A stretch of 36,697 nucleotides of DNA from Synergistales bacterium (GTDB lineage Bacteria; Synergistota; Synergistia; Synergistales; Thermovirgaceae): NCBI GenBank assembly GCA_018434645.1, contig JAHDOX010000038.1, positions 1 through 36,697 on the forward strand. The letters are read 5' to 3'. Below the pieces are notes generated by a model. The model did not search any database. It worked only from the letters and a program-made list of their open reading frames with translations, and had not been told where the DNA came from. A program made the position numbers and the translations under genes. How positions within the stretch are numbered: the stretch's first letter is position 1; each line of letters begins with the position of its first letter. Of the stretch, positions 24,526 through 32,556 are shown in pieces.

Positions 24526-26141
24526 CGGAGGCGGTCCATGAGGCGGGGCTCAAGATCCTTTCTTCCGATCCCGAGGTCAACCTTACACAGCGGCTCGGGA
24601 TGTCGAGAAAGGAGCTACTCGAAGCGGTTAAAAACGTCCACGCCATGGTCACGAGGAGTGGCACTCCCCTGGACAGGGAGGTATTGGCAGCGGGGGAAAA
24701 CCTCAAGGTAGTGGCCAGGGCAGGTGTCGGGGTGGACAATATCGATTTGCCCGAAGCGAGCAGACGTGGCATAGTAGTCATCAACGCGCCCACGGGGAAC
24801 ACCCTGGCCGCGACGGAGCACACCTTCGCCGTTATGCTTTCCGTATGCAGAAAGCTCCCGCAGGCATACCAGTCCCTGATCGACGGACGGTGGGAGAGAA
24901 AACGTTTCACCGGGATCCAGCTTTCGGGCAAAACCCTGCTCGTGGTAGGGCTGGGCAGGATCGGAGGCCGTGTGGCCTCGCGCGCCAAAGCCTTCGGAAT
25001 GACCGTTTACGCCTATGACCCCTATGTCTCGTCAAGACGAGCCGAAGATCTTGGCGTCCGGCTCATGCCGGATCTGGCCGGAGCGTTGGTTCTTGCGGAC
25101 GTCGTGACCCTCCACACCCCGATGACGGAGGAAACAACGCTCATGATCGATGAAAAAATGCTTCGAGCCTGTAAGAAGGGTGCGATTCTGATCAATTGCG
25201 CGCGGGGCCGCCTCGTGGACGAAAAAGCCTGCGTAGAGGCCCTCCGGGAAGGACGGCTTGCGGGAGCCGGGTTCGACGTCTTTTCGTCGGAGCCGCCAGA
25301 AGACAACCCGCTTTTTGCCGAAGACCTGAGAGAACGGGTCGTCCTTACGCCCCATATCGGAGCCAACACCAGGGAAGCCCAATCGGCCGTTTCCGAGATC
25401 GCCGCTTCCAACCTCCTGGCGGCCCTCAAGGGGGAGCCTTACGAGCATGCGGTAAACCTTCCCTTTATGGAGCACCGCCTTTCACCCCCGAAGCGTCTCT
25501 TTTTGTCCCTTTCACGAAAGGTTGGGGCCTTTGCTGCCTCCATTCTCGACGGGGCCCCCGAACGGATGACCCTCCGCATGAAAGGCGACCTTTTCGAGGA
25601 TGAAGGAATCCTGTGCTTCGAAAACCCCTACCGCTATTCCGCCTTTACCGTGGCTGCCCTTAAAGGTGTTCTGGAGGTCCATCACGGTCCGGAGACAAGT
25701 TACATGGCCGCTCCCCTTTTGGCCAAGGAACGTGGATTTCGCGTGGAAGAGGGCAAAGGTTCCTCTTCGACATATCGCAACGTGATAGAGCTCGAGCTTG
25801 CAGGGGAGAGGAAGACGATACAGGTTATCGCCACCGTTACCGAGGAGGGCAGGCACCGAATCGTCAACGTCGGCGGGTACTGGATCGACTGCGTGCCCGA
25901 AGGCAACCTGATCGTCTTCCAGAATCACGACAGGCCCGGCGTAATCGGAAAGGTAGGCTCCCTTCTCGGTGAACTGAATATCAATATCGCCAATTTCGCC
26001 CTTGGCAGAAAAAACGGCAGCGGCCTTGCCCTGGGAGTGCTGCAGGTAGACAGCGAAGTGGATTGTGTCGTTCTCGAGAGGCTCAGGTCGGTGGCCGACC
26101 TTTTGTGGGCCGAGTCGGTACGACTGGAGGAAGGGCTTTAA
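24507..26141 (+). CDS. serA: D-3-phosphoglycerate dehydrogenase
   Basis: SerA oxidises 3-phosphoglycerate to 3-phosphohydroxypyruvate with NAD+, the first step of serine synthesis. The 544-aa length indicates the long form with three parts. The first is the catalytic/NAD domain: MVTRSGTPL, GVGVDNIDL, nucleotide motif GLGRIGGRVASRAKAFG, CARGRLVDE with its Arg, and the catalytic His in PHIGANT. The second is an intervening ASB-like domain from about 320 to 460. The third is a C-terminal ACT domain (HDRPGVIGKVGSLLGELNIN) that in this family binds serine for feedback inhibition. It overlaps the aminotransferase and is followed after two bases by the phosphatase, so the three are co-translated. 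Confidence 0.96.
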   Translation: MWEILVTEAVHEAGLKILSSDPEVNLTQRLGMSRKELLEAVKNVHAMVTRSGTPLDREVLAAGENLKVVARAGVGVDNIDLPEASRRGIVVINAPTGNTLAATEHTFAVMLSVCRKLPQAYQSLIDGRWERKRFTGIQLSGKTLLVVGLGRIGGRVASRAKAFGMTVYAYDPYVSSRRAEDLGVRLMPDLAGALVLADVVTLHTPMTEETTLMIDEKMLRACKKGAILINCARGRLVDEKACVEALREGRLAGAGFDVFSSEPPEDNPLFAEDLRERVVLTPHIGANTREAQSAVSEIAASNLLAALKGEPYEHAVNLPFMEHRLSPPKRLFLSLSRKVGAFAASILDGAPERMTLRMKGDLFEDEGILCFENPYRYSAFTVAALKGVLEVHHGPETSYMAAPLLAKERGFRVEEGKGSSSTYRNVIELELAGERKTIQVIATVTEEGRHRIVNVGGYWIDCVPEGNLIVFQNHDRPGVIGKVGSLLGELNINIANFALGRKNGSGLALGVLQVDSEVDCVVLERLRSVADLLWAESVRLEEGL

Positions 26142-26143
26142 AC

Positions 26144-26776
26144 ATGCGAGTTTTCCTGATACGCCACGGGCGGACTGCATGGAACGCAAGGGGTCTCTTC
26201 CAGGGTACTAAAGATATTCCCCTCGATAAAACCGGGCTCTTTCAGGCGGAGGCCATGGCGAAAAAGGCCGCGCAGATACCCTTTGACGCCGTCTGGTCGA
26301 GCCCCCTCTTGCGGGCGCTTGAAACAGCCCGGGTTCTCGCAGGTAAAAAGGGCCTAAAAGTGCGGGTTCACGGAGGGCTTCGCGAGATAGAACACGGGGA
26401 ATGGGAAGGTCTCGACGCAAAGACCGTCGCTGGTCGCTGGCCTGGGCTTTTGGGTCTCTGGCACGAACGGCCCGATGAAGTCGTTATGCCGGGAGGAGAA
26501 TCCCTCGAAGACGTAAGGGCCAGGGCGCTTGAAGCCATGGAAGTGGTATTCGGCGAAGGCAGGGAGTCGGTGGCGGTGGTCAGCCACGACGCCGTGATCA
26601 AGGTGCTCCTTTGCGCCTGGCTGGGACTTTCCCTTGGTGCGTTCTGGCGTTTCGACATCGGCAACGGGTCGATAACGGGGGTCGAAAAAACAGAAGCAGG
26701 ATTCCGGCTCTTTTTGTTGGGTGATTTGTCCTGGTCGAACACTCCCTACGAAAGGGAAAGGCAGACCTCCCTTTGA
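26144..26776 (+). CDS. Histidine phosphatase family protein, candidate phosphoserine phosphatase
   Basis: This 210-aa protein is of the phosphoglycerate mutase-like histidine phosphatase branch. RHGRTAWN holds the phosphorylated His8, SSPLLRALETA the phosphate-binding Arg, REIEHGEWEG the acid Glu, and VVSHDAVIK the second catalytic His148. It begins two bases after the serA stop and has GGAGGAAGGG as SD. Since a SerB homologue is missing here and this gene completes the SerA/aminotransferase pair, I infer a metal-independent phosphoserine phosphatase, as known for PspA-type enzymes of this family. Other possibilities are a broad phosphatase (CobC or GpmB-like). The phosphoglycerate mutase role is better filled by the next gene. 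Confidence 0.8.
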   Translation: MRVFLIRHGRTAWNARGLFQGTKDIPLDKTGLFQAEAMAKKAAQIPFDAVWSSPLLRALETARVLAGKKGLKVRVHGGLREIEHGEWEGLDAKTVAGRWPGLLGLWHERPDEVVMPGGESLEDVRARALEAMEVVFGEGRESVAVVSHDAVIKVLLCAWLGLSLGAFWRFDIGNGSITGVEKTEAGFRLFLLGDLSWSNTPYERERQTSL

Positions 26777-26864
26777 TGCAAAAGTGGACAAGACCGGATG
26801 CCGGGGTGTATGGTCAAAAAAATGAACCCGGCAAAAAGCCGTATTCAGGGAGGTGCCAGACAAT

Positions 26865-28079
26865 ATGACGCGATCGAGGCTGGAAGTGCTCAAATCGCTT
26901 GCCGTGGAAAATCAGACGAAAATGATCCTGCTCGTTTTGGATGGGCTTGGCGGTCTGCCAGGAAAAGACGGGTTGACGGAGCTTGAGAAGGCCGTTACTC
27001 CCAACCTGGACGAACTGGCCGAAACGGGGGAAACAGGGCTGCTCGAAATAGTAGACACAGGCATAACGCCAGGAAGCGGTCCAGGGCATCTCGGGCTTTT
27101 CGGTTACGACCCTTTTGAGTTCTCCATTGGGAGGGGCATCCTCGAGGCCCTTGGCGTCGGCGCTGAAGTTTCGAAGGGTAACATTTGTGCCCGCGGGAAC
27201 TTCGCCACCTGGAACGGACAGGATGTCATCACCGACAGACGGGCCGGCCGAATAGATACCGAAACCAGCGGCGAACTGGTGAATAAACTCTCGGATTCGA
27301 TCAGTGAAATAGGGGGGGTAAGGGTGCGTTTCTACCCGGGACTGGAGCACCGTTTCGTGGTCGTTCTCTCGGGAGAAGGGCTTTCAGAAAATGTTTCCGA
27401 CGCAGACCCCCAGGTGGAAGGCAAACCGATGAAGTGGTCTGAAGCCACCGCTTCCGACGGAAAGAAAACCTCCGACGTCGTAAATACACTCATAAGGGAA
27501 GTCCGCAAGGTTCTTTCCGCTGAAAGCAGGGCCAACGGTTGTCTTTTGCGAGGGTTTTCGGGAGTCCCGGATATTCCGGGGATGAGGGATCTGTACAGGA
27601 TTCATCCGCTTGCCGTCGCTTCCTACCCCATGTACAGGGGGCTTGCCAGGCTGGTGGGCATGGATGTGTCCGAGCCTGCAAGGGACCTGAAGGACCTGGT
27701 GGAAATAGTAAAAGCCCAGTGGGACGCCCATGACTACTTTTTCGTTCACGTCAAGTACACCGACAGCAAAGGGGAAGACGGGGATTTCGACGCCAAGGTG
27801 GATGTTATAGAGCAGGTGGACCGCATTTTGCCGTCCCTGTTAGAGCTGTGCCCCGAGGTTATAGCCATAACCGGCGACCACAGCACGCCCGCCGTGCTTT
27901 CCGCCCACTCCTGGCACCCTTCGCCTCTGGTAATCAAAAGCTCCTGGGTGCGCCCGGACGGTAGCAAGACCTTTGGTGAAAGGGCGTGCGCCAACGGAAG
28001 CCTCGGGATCATGCCCGCGTCGAAACTCACGGGCCTGATGCTGGCTCACGCGCGACGCCTTTCGAAATACGGTGCCTGA
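26865..28079 (+). CDS. apgM: 2,3-bisphosphoglycerate-independent phosphoglycerate mutase, archaeal type
   Basis: This enzyme of the alkaline phosphatase superfamily interconverts 2- and 3-phosphoglycerate. The nucleophile and metal-binding regions show as LLVLDGLGGLPGKDGLTELE, TPGSGPGHLGLFGYDP, NFATW with DRRAGRI, and the C-terminal ITGDHSTPA. The 404-aa length and these motifs fit the ApgM (archaeal) group, shorter than bacterial GpmI (about 510 aa). In a serine operon it would supply 3-phosphoglycerate from gluconeogenic 2-phosphoglycerate. The start is ATG 26865 with GGGAGG 11 bases ahead; GTG 26853 is too close to the SD. An 88-bp gap precedes it. Confidence 0.94.
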   Translation: MTRSRLEVLKSLAVENQTKMILLVLDGLGGLPGKDGLTELEKAVTPNLDELAETGETGLLEIVDTGITPGSGPGHLGLFGYDPFEFSIGRGILEALGVGAEVSKGNICARGNFATWNGQDVITDRRAGRIDTETSGELVNKLSDSISEIGGVRVRFYPGLEHRFVVVLSGEGLSENVSDADPQVEGKPMKWSEATASDGKKTSDVVNTLIREVRKVLSAESRANGCLLRGFSGVPDIPGMRDLYRIHPLAVASYPMYRGLARLVGMDVSEPARDLKDLVEIVKAQWDAHDYFFVHVKYTDSKGEDGDFDAKVDVIEQVDRILPSLLELCPEVIAITGDHSTPAVLSAHSWHPSPLVIKSSWVRPDGSKTFGERACANGSLGIMPASKLTGLMLAHARRLSKYGA

Positions 28080-28098
28080 AGGATTGCGAGGGAACGCA

Positions 28099-29145
28099 GT
28101 GAGTGAAGGCAAAAACCTTACGACTTCGGAAGTAAGAGAGCTTGAGGCCGGAAGTAATTTCAAGGTCACCGGCGCGGTAGTCTCCGCCAAGGTGAGGTAC
28201 GATAAGAATCGTCGCCCCTTCTGGGAGATGACCGTAACCGATGCCCAGGGATCGCTGGACGCAAAAATATGGAGCAACGCCAGGTGGTGGGACGCAAGGG
28301 ACGGCCAGAAGATCCCCCTGTCTCCCGAAAACCTCGATCTGCAAAAGGAATTGCTTAACAGTCCGGTAGGGGTTTTTGGAACGGTGACTGAGTTCAAGGG
28401 GAGGTCCCAGTACCAATTCAACGAAATATACCTTCTGGACGGAAACAAATACCCGCTGTCGCTCTTTCTCGAAAGGTCTCCCGTTCCCGTGGAGGATATG
28501 GAAAGGGAGCTACGCGAAATTATCGACAAATGCGGCGAGCCCGTTAAAAGTTTCCTGGAGCATGTTTTCCGGGGACCTTTTATGGATGCCTTCCGGAACG
28601 CTCCCGCGGCCGTTTCCCATCATCACGCCTACGTGCACGGGTTGCTGGAACACACACTGGCCGTGACCCGAGGGGCCGTGGCGCTGGCGGAAGCGTACAT
28701 TGCAGGAGGGGCAGATGTAGATCTGGATATCGTCATTGCCGGGAGCCTGCTGCACGACATAGGCAAGCTGGACGCCTATTCCCTGGACCCCTTCCCGAGC
28801 ATGACCGTTCCCGGTACGGTAATCGACCATATACCCCTCGGATATGCCCGGTTCGTCAGACTGACCGAAGAATACGGCCTCAAACCGGAAGCGGCCCTGG
28901 CGATAGGGCATATTCTGGTAAGTCATCATGGAAGGCGCGAGTATGGTTCGCCGGTCCTGCCGGCGACACCGGAAGCCCTGATAGTATCGGCGGCGGATGA
29001 GCTGGACTTCGTAATGTACTGTTGGAGCGCGTCTTCGGACAGCCCACGTGGGGAGTCCGAGGTGTCGGAATATCACCCTTCGGCCCAGAGACGGTTCTGG
29101 AAGCGGGCCAACAGCGGTGGGGATAACGGAAAGAAAGGGCAGTGA
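28099..29145 (+). CDS. YhaM-like 3'-5' exoribonuclease (OB fold plus HD domain)
   Basis: The protein (348 aa) joins an N-terminal OB-fold nucleic acid-binding domain (about residues 15-110, GAVVSAKVRYDKNRRPFWEM, AKIWSNARWW) to an HD phosphohydrolase domain. The HD part has HHHAYVHGLLEHTLAV, the HD pair in SLLHDIGKLDAYS and ILVSHHGRREYGSP. This order and length match B. subtilis YhaM, a 3'-5' exonuclease in RNA turnover. Starts at GTG 28099 (GAGGGA five bases ahead) or GTG 28072 (overlapping apgM) are possible; the former fits the SD better. It is followed after one base by the pseudouridine synthase gene. Confidence 0.88.
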   Translation: MSEGKNLTTSEVRELEAGSNFKVTGAVVSAKVRYDKNRRPFWEMTVTDAQGSLDAKIWSNARWWDARDGQKIPLSPENLDLQKELLNSPVGVFGTVTEFKGRSQYQFNEIYLLDGNKYPLSLFLERSPVPVEDMERELREIIDKCGEPVKSFLEHVFRGPFMDAFRNAPAAVSHHHAYVHGLLEHTLAVTRGAVALAEAYIAGGADVDLDIVIAGSLLHDIGKLDAYSLDPFPSMTVPGTVIDHIPLGYARFVRLTEEYGLKPEAALAIGHILVSHHGRREYGSPVLPATPEALIVSAADELDFVMYCWSASSDSPRGESEVSEYHPSAQRRFWKRANSGGDNGKKGQ

Positions 29146-29146
29146 G

Positions 29147-30106
29147 ATGGGACAAACTTTCGAAATCGACGAACACCAGAAAGGAAGACGCCTCGACAAG
29201 GTGCTTAAAAGCAGGTGGCCAGACCTGCCCCTTGCGGCTTTAATGAGGTACTTTCGAAAGAAACAGGTCCGTCTGGATAAAAGGCCAGCAAGGTATGACG
29301 ATCGTGTCGAAGCCGGGCAGGTTGTTTTTGTGCCCTGGGATGACCCGGCAAAAGAACCCTCCCACGCGGTTTCAACGACTGAAGGTGCCCGCCCGTCTAT
29401 AGAGCTGATTTACACCGACAGCGAGATCTGTGTCGTCAACAAGCCATGGAACCTTTTGACCCAGCCGGTCGGGAAAAGCGATGATTCGGTGGTGGGGAGG
29501 GTGGCTTCCACGCTGGCGTGGAAGGAAAAAAACTTTTATCCTACCGCGGCTCACAGGCTCGACAGGAACACATCGGGTGTCTTGCTGGTGGCCTTGAGTG
29601 GCCCTTCGTTGAGGGCGCTTCACAAAATGTGGCGGGAAAACGAATTGCGAAAGTCCTACCTGGCCATAGTGAAGGGTGTTCCCGAAAAAGAAGGGGTAAT
29701 AAAGTCACAACTTGAAAAAGACACATCCCGAAACGTTGCTTTAACCGTCAGGGAGGGGGGCAAATATTCAGAAACCCGGTACAGCAGGATCGAAACCGAT
29801 GGTCATGTCTCTCTCATTTCGGTGGAACTTGTTACAGGGAGGCCCCACCAGGCCAGAGTCCATCTGGCGGAGGCGGGACATCCTCTTGTGGGTGACGTGA
29901 AGTACGGAGACCCCCGATTGAACGCAGAATGGAAGAAAGTCGGAGTTACCCGTCCTCTGCTGCATGCGCGTCGAATCCTTTTCCCGGGAAATGTTCCCGC
30001 TCCGCTGGAGTACCTGGGAGGCAGATCTTTTGCGGCAATCCCCCCGGGGGATTTCATGGCGGTACTTCGAGATAAGGGTTGGAATTTATACAGGGATGGG
30101 GTATAG
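29147..30106 (+). CDS. RluA-family pseudouridine synthase with S4 domain (RluC/RluD-like)
   Basis: This enzyme isomerises specific uridines in RNA, probably 23S rRNA. The N-terminal S4-like domain (RRLDKVLKSRWPDLPLAALMRYFRKKQVRLD) is followed by the synthase domain with IVNKPW-type VVNKPWNLLTQP, the catalytic motif HRLDRNTSGVLLVA (Asp), RKSYLAIVKG and TGRPHQARVHLAEAGHPLVGD. At 319 aa it is close to RluC. Which uridines it modifies cannot be told from sequence. ATG 29147 lies just after the YhaM stop (29143-29145), suggesting coupling. The selenoprotein gene follows after 41 bases. Confidence 0.93.
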   Translation: MGQTFEIDEHQKGRRLDKVLKSRWPDLPLAALMRYFRKKQVRLDKRPARYDDRVEAGQVVFVPWDDPAKEPSHAVSTTEGARPSIELIYTDSEICVVNKPWNLLTQPVGKSDDSVVGRVASTLAWKEKNFYPTAAHRLDRNTSGVLLVALSGPSLRALHKMWRENELRKSYLAIVKGVPEKEGVIKSQLEKDTSRNVALTVREGGKYSETRYSRIETDGHVSLISVELVTGRPHQARVHLAEAGHPLVGDVKYGDPRLNAEWKKVGVTRPLLHARRILFPGNVPAPLEYLGGRSFAAIPPGDFMAVLRDKGWNLYRDGV

Positions 30107-30147
30107 TTAGTGTCGTAAAACCATTTTATTTCCGTGGAGGGTCGAGA

Positions 30148-30459
30148 ATGAAGGAACTGAATCTTCAGCTTTCTGAAAAAGCAAGGGAAAAACTGGAAAA
30201 GGAAGGAAAAGAGGCCTACGTCATAGTGCGCAGGCTGGGTTCGGGTTGAGGCGCCAGAACGGCCGCTCTCGTGGAGAGCGGTAAACCGCCCGCAAAGGAC
30301 GGGTACACAAAGCTCCAGGATGGCGATATCACGGTATGGGTGCCCGAGGAGCTTTCTTTCCCGGACGACGTCGTAAGGGTGGACCAGCGAGGGTTTTTGT
30401 GGAGTACCTACCTTGAGGCCCTGACGGATGAACTGCCCAGGGGAGGTTGCAAGGTCTGA
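30148..30459 (+). CDS. HesB-like selenoprotein with in-frame UGA (Sec34)
   Basis: Reading from ATG 30148 (SD GGAGG at 30136-30140), the frame runs 33 codons to a TGA at 30247-30249 and then continues open for 69 more codons to a second TGA. The joined 103-aa product looks like a HesB/IscA-type protein: a basic N-terminal helix (LSEKAREKLEKEGKEAYVIV), then RRLGSG-U-GARTAALVES, where the UGA sits at the place of the first conserved iron/cluster-binding Cys of the A-type fold, and a C-terminal GGC. A family of HesB-related selenoproteins (TIGR01911) is known with Sec at this position. A stable hairpin 13 bases after the UGA fits a bacterial SECIS. I therefore read UGA as selenocysteine, not as a nonsense mutation. 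Confidence 0.85.
30250..30283 (+). promoter_or_regulatory. Candidate bacterial SECIS element
   Basis: Directly downstream of the in-frame UGA, CCGCTCTC (30263-30270) and GAGAGCGG (30274-30281) form a perfect 8-bp stem with apical loop GTG, extendable by a G-U pair. The apical loop begins 21 bases after the UGA and its first base is G. Both features fall within the known bacterial SECIS consensus (loop about 16-37 nt from UGA, a G in the first two loop positions). It lies inside the coding sequence, as bacterial SECIS elements do. Confidence 0.8.
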
Positions 30460-30470
30460 CGTGTGTGTTA

Positions 30471-30940
30471 CGTCGGTCTGCAGGATCAATTTAACAATGA
30501 TGAATAGAGTATATTGGCCTGCAGACCGATGAAACCATTCCTTTGAAGGAAATGAAGCTCGTTGTTTAAATCAATAAAACCAAGGACACAAAGACGGACC
30601 TGCGTCCGTGGTCTGCAGGTTCAAAGTAGCATTGATATTTAGGGAATATTGGCCTGCAGGCCGATGAAACCATTCCTTTGAAGGAAATGAAGCTCGTTGT
30701 TTAAATCAATAAAACCAAGGACACAAAGACGGACCTGCGTCCGTGGTCTGCAGGTTCAATTTAACAATGATGAATAGAGTATATTGGCCTGCAGACCGAT
30801 GATACCATTCCTTTGAAGGAAATGAAGCTCGTTGTTTAAATCAATAAAACCAGGGACACAAAGACGGACCTGCGTCCGTGGTCTGCAGGATCAAAGTAGC
30901 ATTGATATTTAGGGAATATTGGCCTGCAGGCCGATGAAAC
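30471..30940. repeat. 135-bp tandem repeat array with two alternating spacer types
   Basis: Three near-identical 84-bp cores start at 30536, 30671 and 30806 (exact 135-bp period), each ending GGTCTGCAGG. The 51-bp segments between them come in two types that alternate. Type A (30485-30535 and 30755-30805) contains TTTAACAATGATGAATAGAG. Type B (30620-30670 and 30890-30940) contains AAAGTAGCATTGATATTTAG. Both types end in the same stretch: GGCCTGCAG, then A or G, then CCGATGA and AAC or TAC. Cores contain a hairpin ACGGAC-CTGC-GTCCGT and a palindromic TTCCTTTGAAGGAA. CCTGCAGACC of spacer A is an exact inverted repeat of the core end GGTCTGCAGG. A partial core end precedes the array (30475-30484). 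No ORF of note is present. Confidence 0.93.
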
Positions 30941-31225
30941 CCCGCAGGATAAAGCCGCTTTTTGCTTACAAAACTTTAAAAGCAAACCCAAAAAGAACAA
31001 CAGAATGGCCTGTACAATTCGCCCCGCAGGCCTAAGTCTGGTGAAAAAGGATTTGAACTCAAGGACCGATTTAAAAGACTTGACAAGTTTCTTTTTTCAC
31101 ATAAACTAGTATAGGCTGATATTGGTTATTGTAATATTAAATATCAGGAAGCAATAAACAAACGTATAACACAAATATAACCCGTGCTTATGCATGGGCA
31201 AAGTTATCAGGGGGTGGCTATAGTT
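30941..31225 (+). promoter_or_regulatory. AT-rich upstream region of gdhA with candidate promoter
   Basis: This 285-bp stretch has no gene. It holds two inverted repeats: TTTGCTT/AAGCAAA (30961-30967 and 30980-30986), and GGCCTG/CAGGCC (31007-31012 and 31027-31032), the latter echoing the ends of the adjacent repeat array. A perfect TTGACA lies at 31080-31085 with TAAACT at 31102-31107 (16-base spacing) as a possible -10. The following GATATT...AATATC-like sequence to 31147 is AT-rich and may be an upstream or operator region. SD GGGGGTGG lies at 31210-31217. Confidence 0.5.
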
Positions 31226-32497
31226 ATGGGAAAGCGTACTTCAGAAAACGTCCTTCTCGACACGGCTCTTGAGAACTTCTACGGAGCAGCGGAGGAATTG
31301 GGGCTTGACGATGGTTTGATCGAAGTCCTGGGTAATTCGGAGCGGAAAGTTTGCGTCTCTATTCCTGTAACCATGGATGATGGAAGTGTAAAGGTTTTTA
31401 ACGGTTACAGGGTTCAGCATTCCACCGCGCTTGGTCCGGCGAAAGGCGGAATCAGGTTCCATCCCGACGTGACGCTGGACGAGTGTGAAGCGCTGGCCAT
31501 GCTCATGACCTGGAAGTGTTCGCTCGCCGGGATCCCTTACGGCGGAGGCAAAGGCGGCGTGGAGTGCAACCCTCTCGATATGTCCAAATCCGAGAAAGAG
31601 CGCGTGACCAGAACTTTCGCTGCCAGGATAGAGCCCTTCATAGGCTCCTGGACGGATGTACCCGCACCCGACGTCAACACCGGCGGGCAGGAAATGGTTT
31701 GGTTCGTGGACACAATAAGCAAGATGCGCGGACGCCTTGATCCTGCCGTCTTCACTGGCAAGCCTGTAACCTACTGGGGTTCCCAGGGCAGGACTGAAGC
31801 TACGGGGCTTGGTGTGGCCACTTGCGCGCTTGAGCTTCTCAAGGTCCTCGGAAAGAACGTGGAAGAGACCTCTTTTACCATCCAGGGGTTCGGAAATGTG
31901 GGGACCCACGCCGCGCTCACGCTGCAGGAAGCCGGTGCCAAGGTTGTCGGAATCAGTGACATAACCGGTGCCTATTATTGCAAGGACGGAATCGACATCA
32001 AAAAGGCTTTTGATCACGTTAACGAGCAACCCCAGAAGCTTCTGGAAGGGTTCCGACAGCCTGGACTCGAGAAGATGGACGGCGAGGAACTGCTTTTCCT
32101 GGATGCGGACGTGTTTATCCCTGCCGCCCTCGAAGGTGCTGTCCACAAGGGCAACGCCGACAAGATAAAAGCCAAATACATAGTCGAAGCAGCCAACGGT
32201 CCCGTTACGCCGGAGGCGGATGCGATCCTTAAAGACAAGAACGTCCTGATCGTGCCCGATTTTCTGGCAAACTCCGGCGGCGTGATCGGGTCCTACTTTG
32301 AGTGGGCACAGAACCTCGGCGGGTTTTTTTGGTCTCGCGAAGAATACAACGAAAGGCTTCTCAGGATAATGAGGGACAATTTCCAAAGGGTCTGGGAATT
32401 CAGCGAAGATCGCGATGTAAACATGAGACGCGGAGCTTTTATGACGGCAATCATGAGAGTCGCCGACGTGGTACGCATGCGCGGGGTTTTCCTCTAG
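31226..32497 (+). CDS. gdhA: Glutamate dehydrogenase
   Basis: This enzyme interconverts glutamate with 2-oxoglutarate and ammonia, central to amino acid fermentation. The substrate-binding region GPAKGGIRFHPDV, the catalytic Lys segment WKCSLAGIPYGGGKGGV, PAPDVNTGGQEMVWFVDT, the dinucleotide motif IQGFGNVGTHAAL and the C-terminal VIVPDFLANSGGVIGSYFEW are all intact. At 423 aa it belongs to the hexameric small GDH group (GdhA/RocG-like). Cofactor preference cannot be settled by eye. ATG 31226 is chosen because GGGGGTGG lies eight bases upstream; the frame extends to 31184 without an SD. It is monocistronic, with a terminator at 32523. Confidence 0.96.
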   Translation: MGKRTSENVLLDTALENFYGAAEELGLDDGLIEVLGNSERKVCVSIPVTMDDGSVKVFNGYRVQHSTALGPAKGGIRFHPDVTLDECEALAMLMTWKCSLAGIPYGGGKGGVECNPLDMSKSEKERVTRTFAARIEPFIGSWTDVPAPDVNTGGQEMVWFVDTISKMRGRLDPAVFTGKPVTYWGSQGRTEATGLGVATCALELLKVLGKNVEETSFTIQGFGNVGTHAALTLQEAGAKVVGISDITGAYYCKDGIDIKKAFDHVNEQPQKLLEGFRQPGLEKMDGEELLFLDADVFIPAALEGAVHKGNADKIKAKYIVEAANGPVTPEADAILKDKNVLIVPDFLANSGGVIGSYFEWAQNLGGFFWSREEYNERLLRIMRDNFQRVWEFSEDRDVNMRRGAFMTAIMRVADVVRMRGVFL

Positions 32498-32522
32498 ATC
32501 TCGATCGGTCGAACAGGTGTGC

Positions 32523-32556
32523 AAAAGACCGCCCGGCAGGGCGGTCTTTTTTTTAT
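32523..32556 (+). terminator. Intrinsic terminator of gdhA
   Basis: GACCGCCC (32527-32534) pairs perfectly with GGGCGGTC (32539-32546) around a GGCA loop, followed by eight T residues. It is a textbook rho-independent terminator 26 bases after the gdhA stop. Confidence 0.95.

Noticed and set aside
30271..30459. A stand-alone 62-codon gene starting with GTG
   Set aside because: It is the part of the HesB-like frame after the UGA. Its GTG lies in the SECIS loop and has no SD of its own.
30515..30619. Hammerhead ribozyme in the repeat unit
   Set aside because: The CCGATGAAACC stretch resembles the CUGAUGA/GAAA core, but the required stem II between the two motifs and the cleavage triplet in stem arrangement are missing.
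30471..30940. CRISPR array
   Set aside because: Repeats are 84 bp, too long, the spacers are of only two alternating kinds that share sequence with each other, and no cas genes are nearby.
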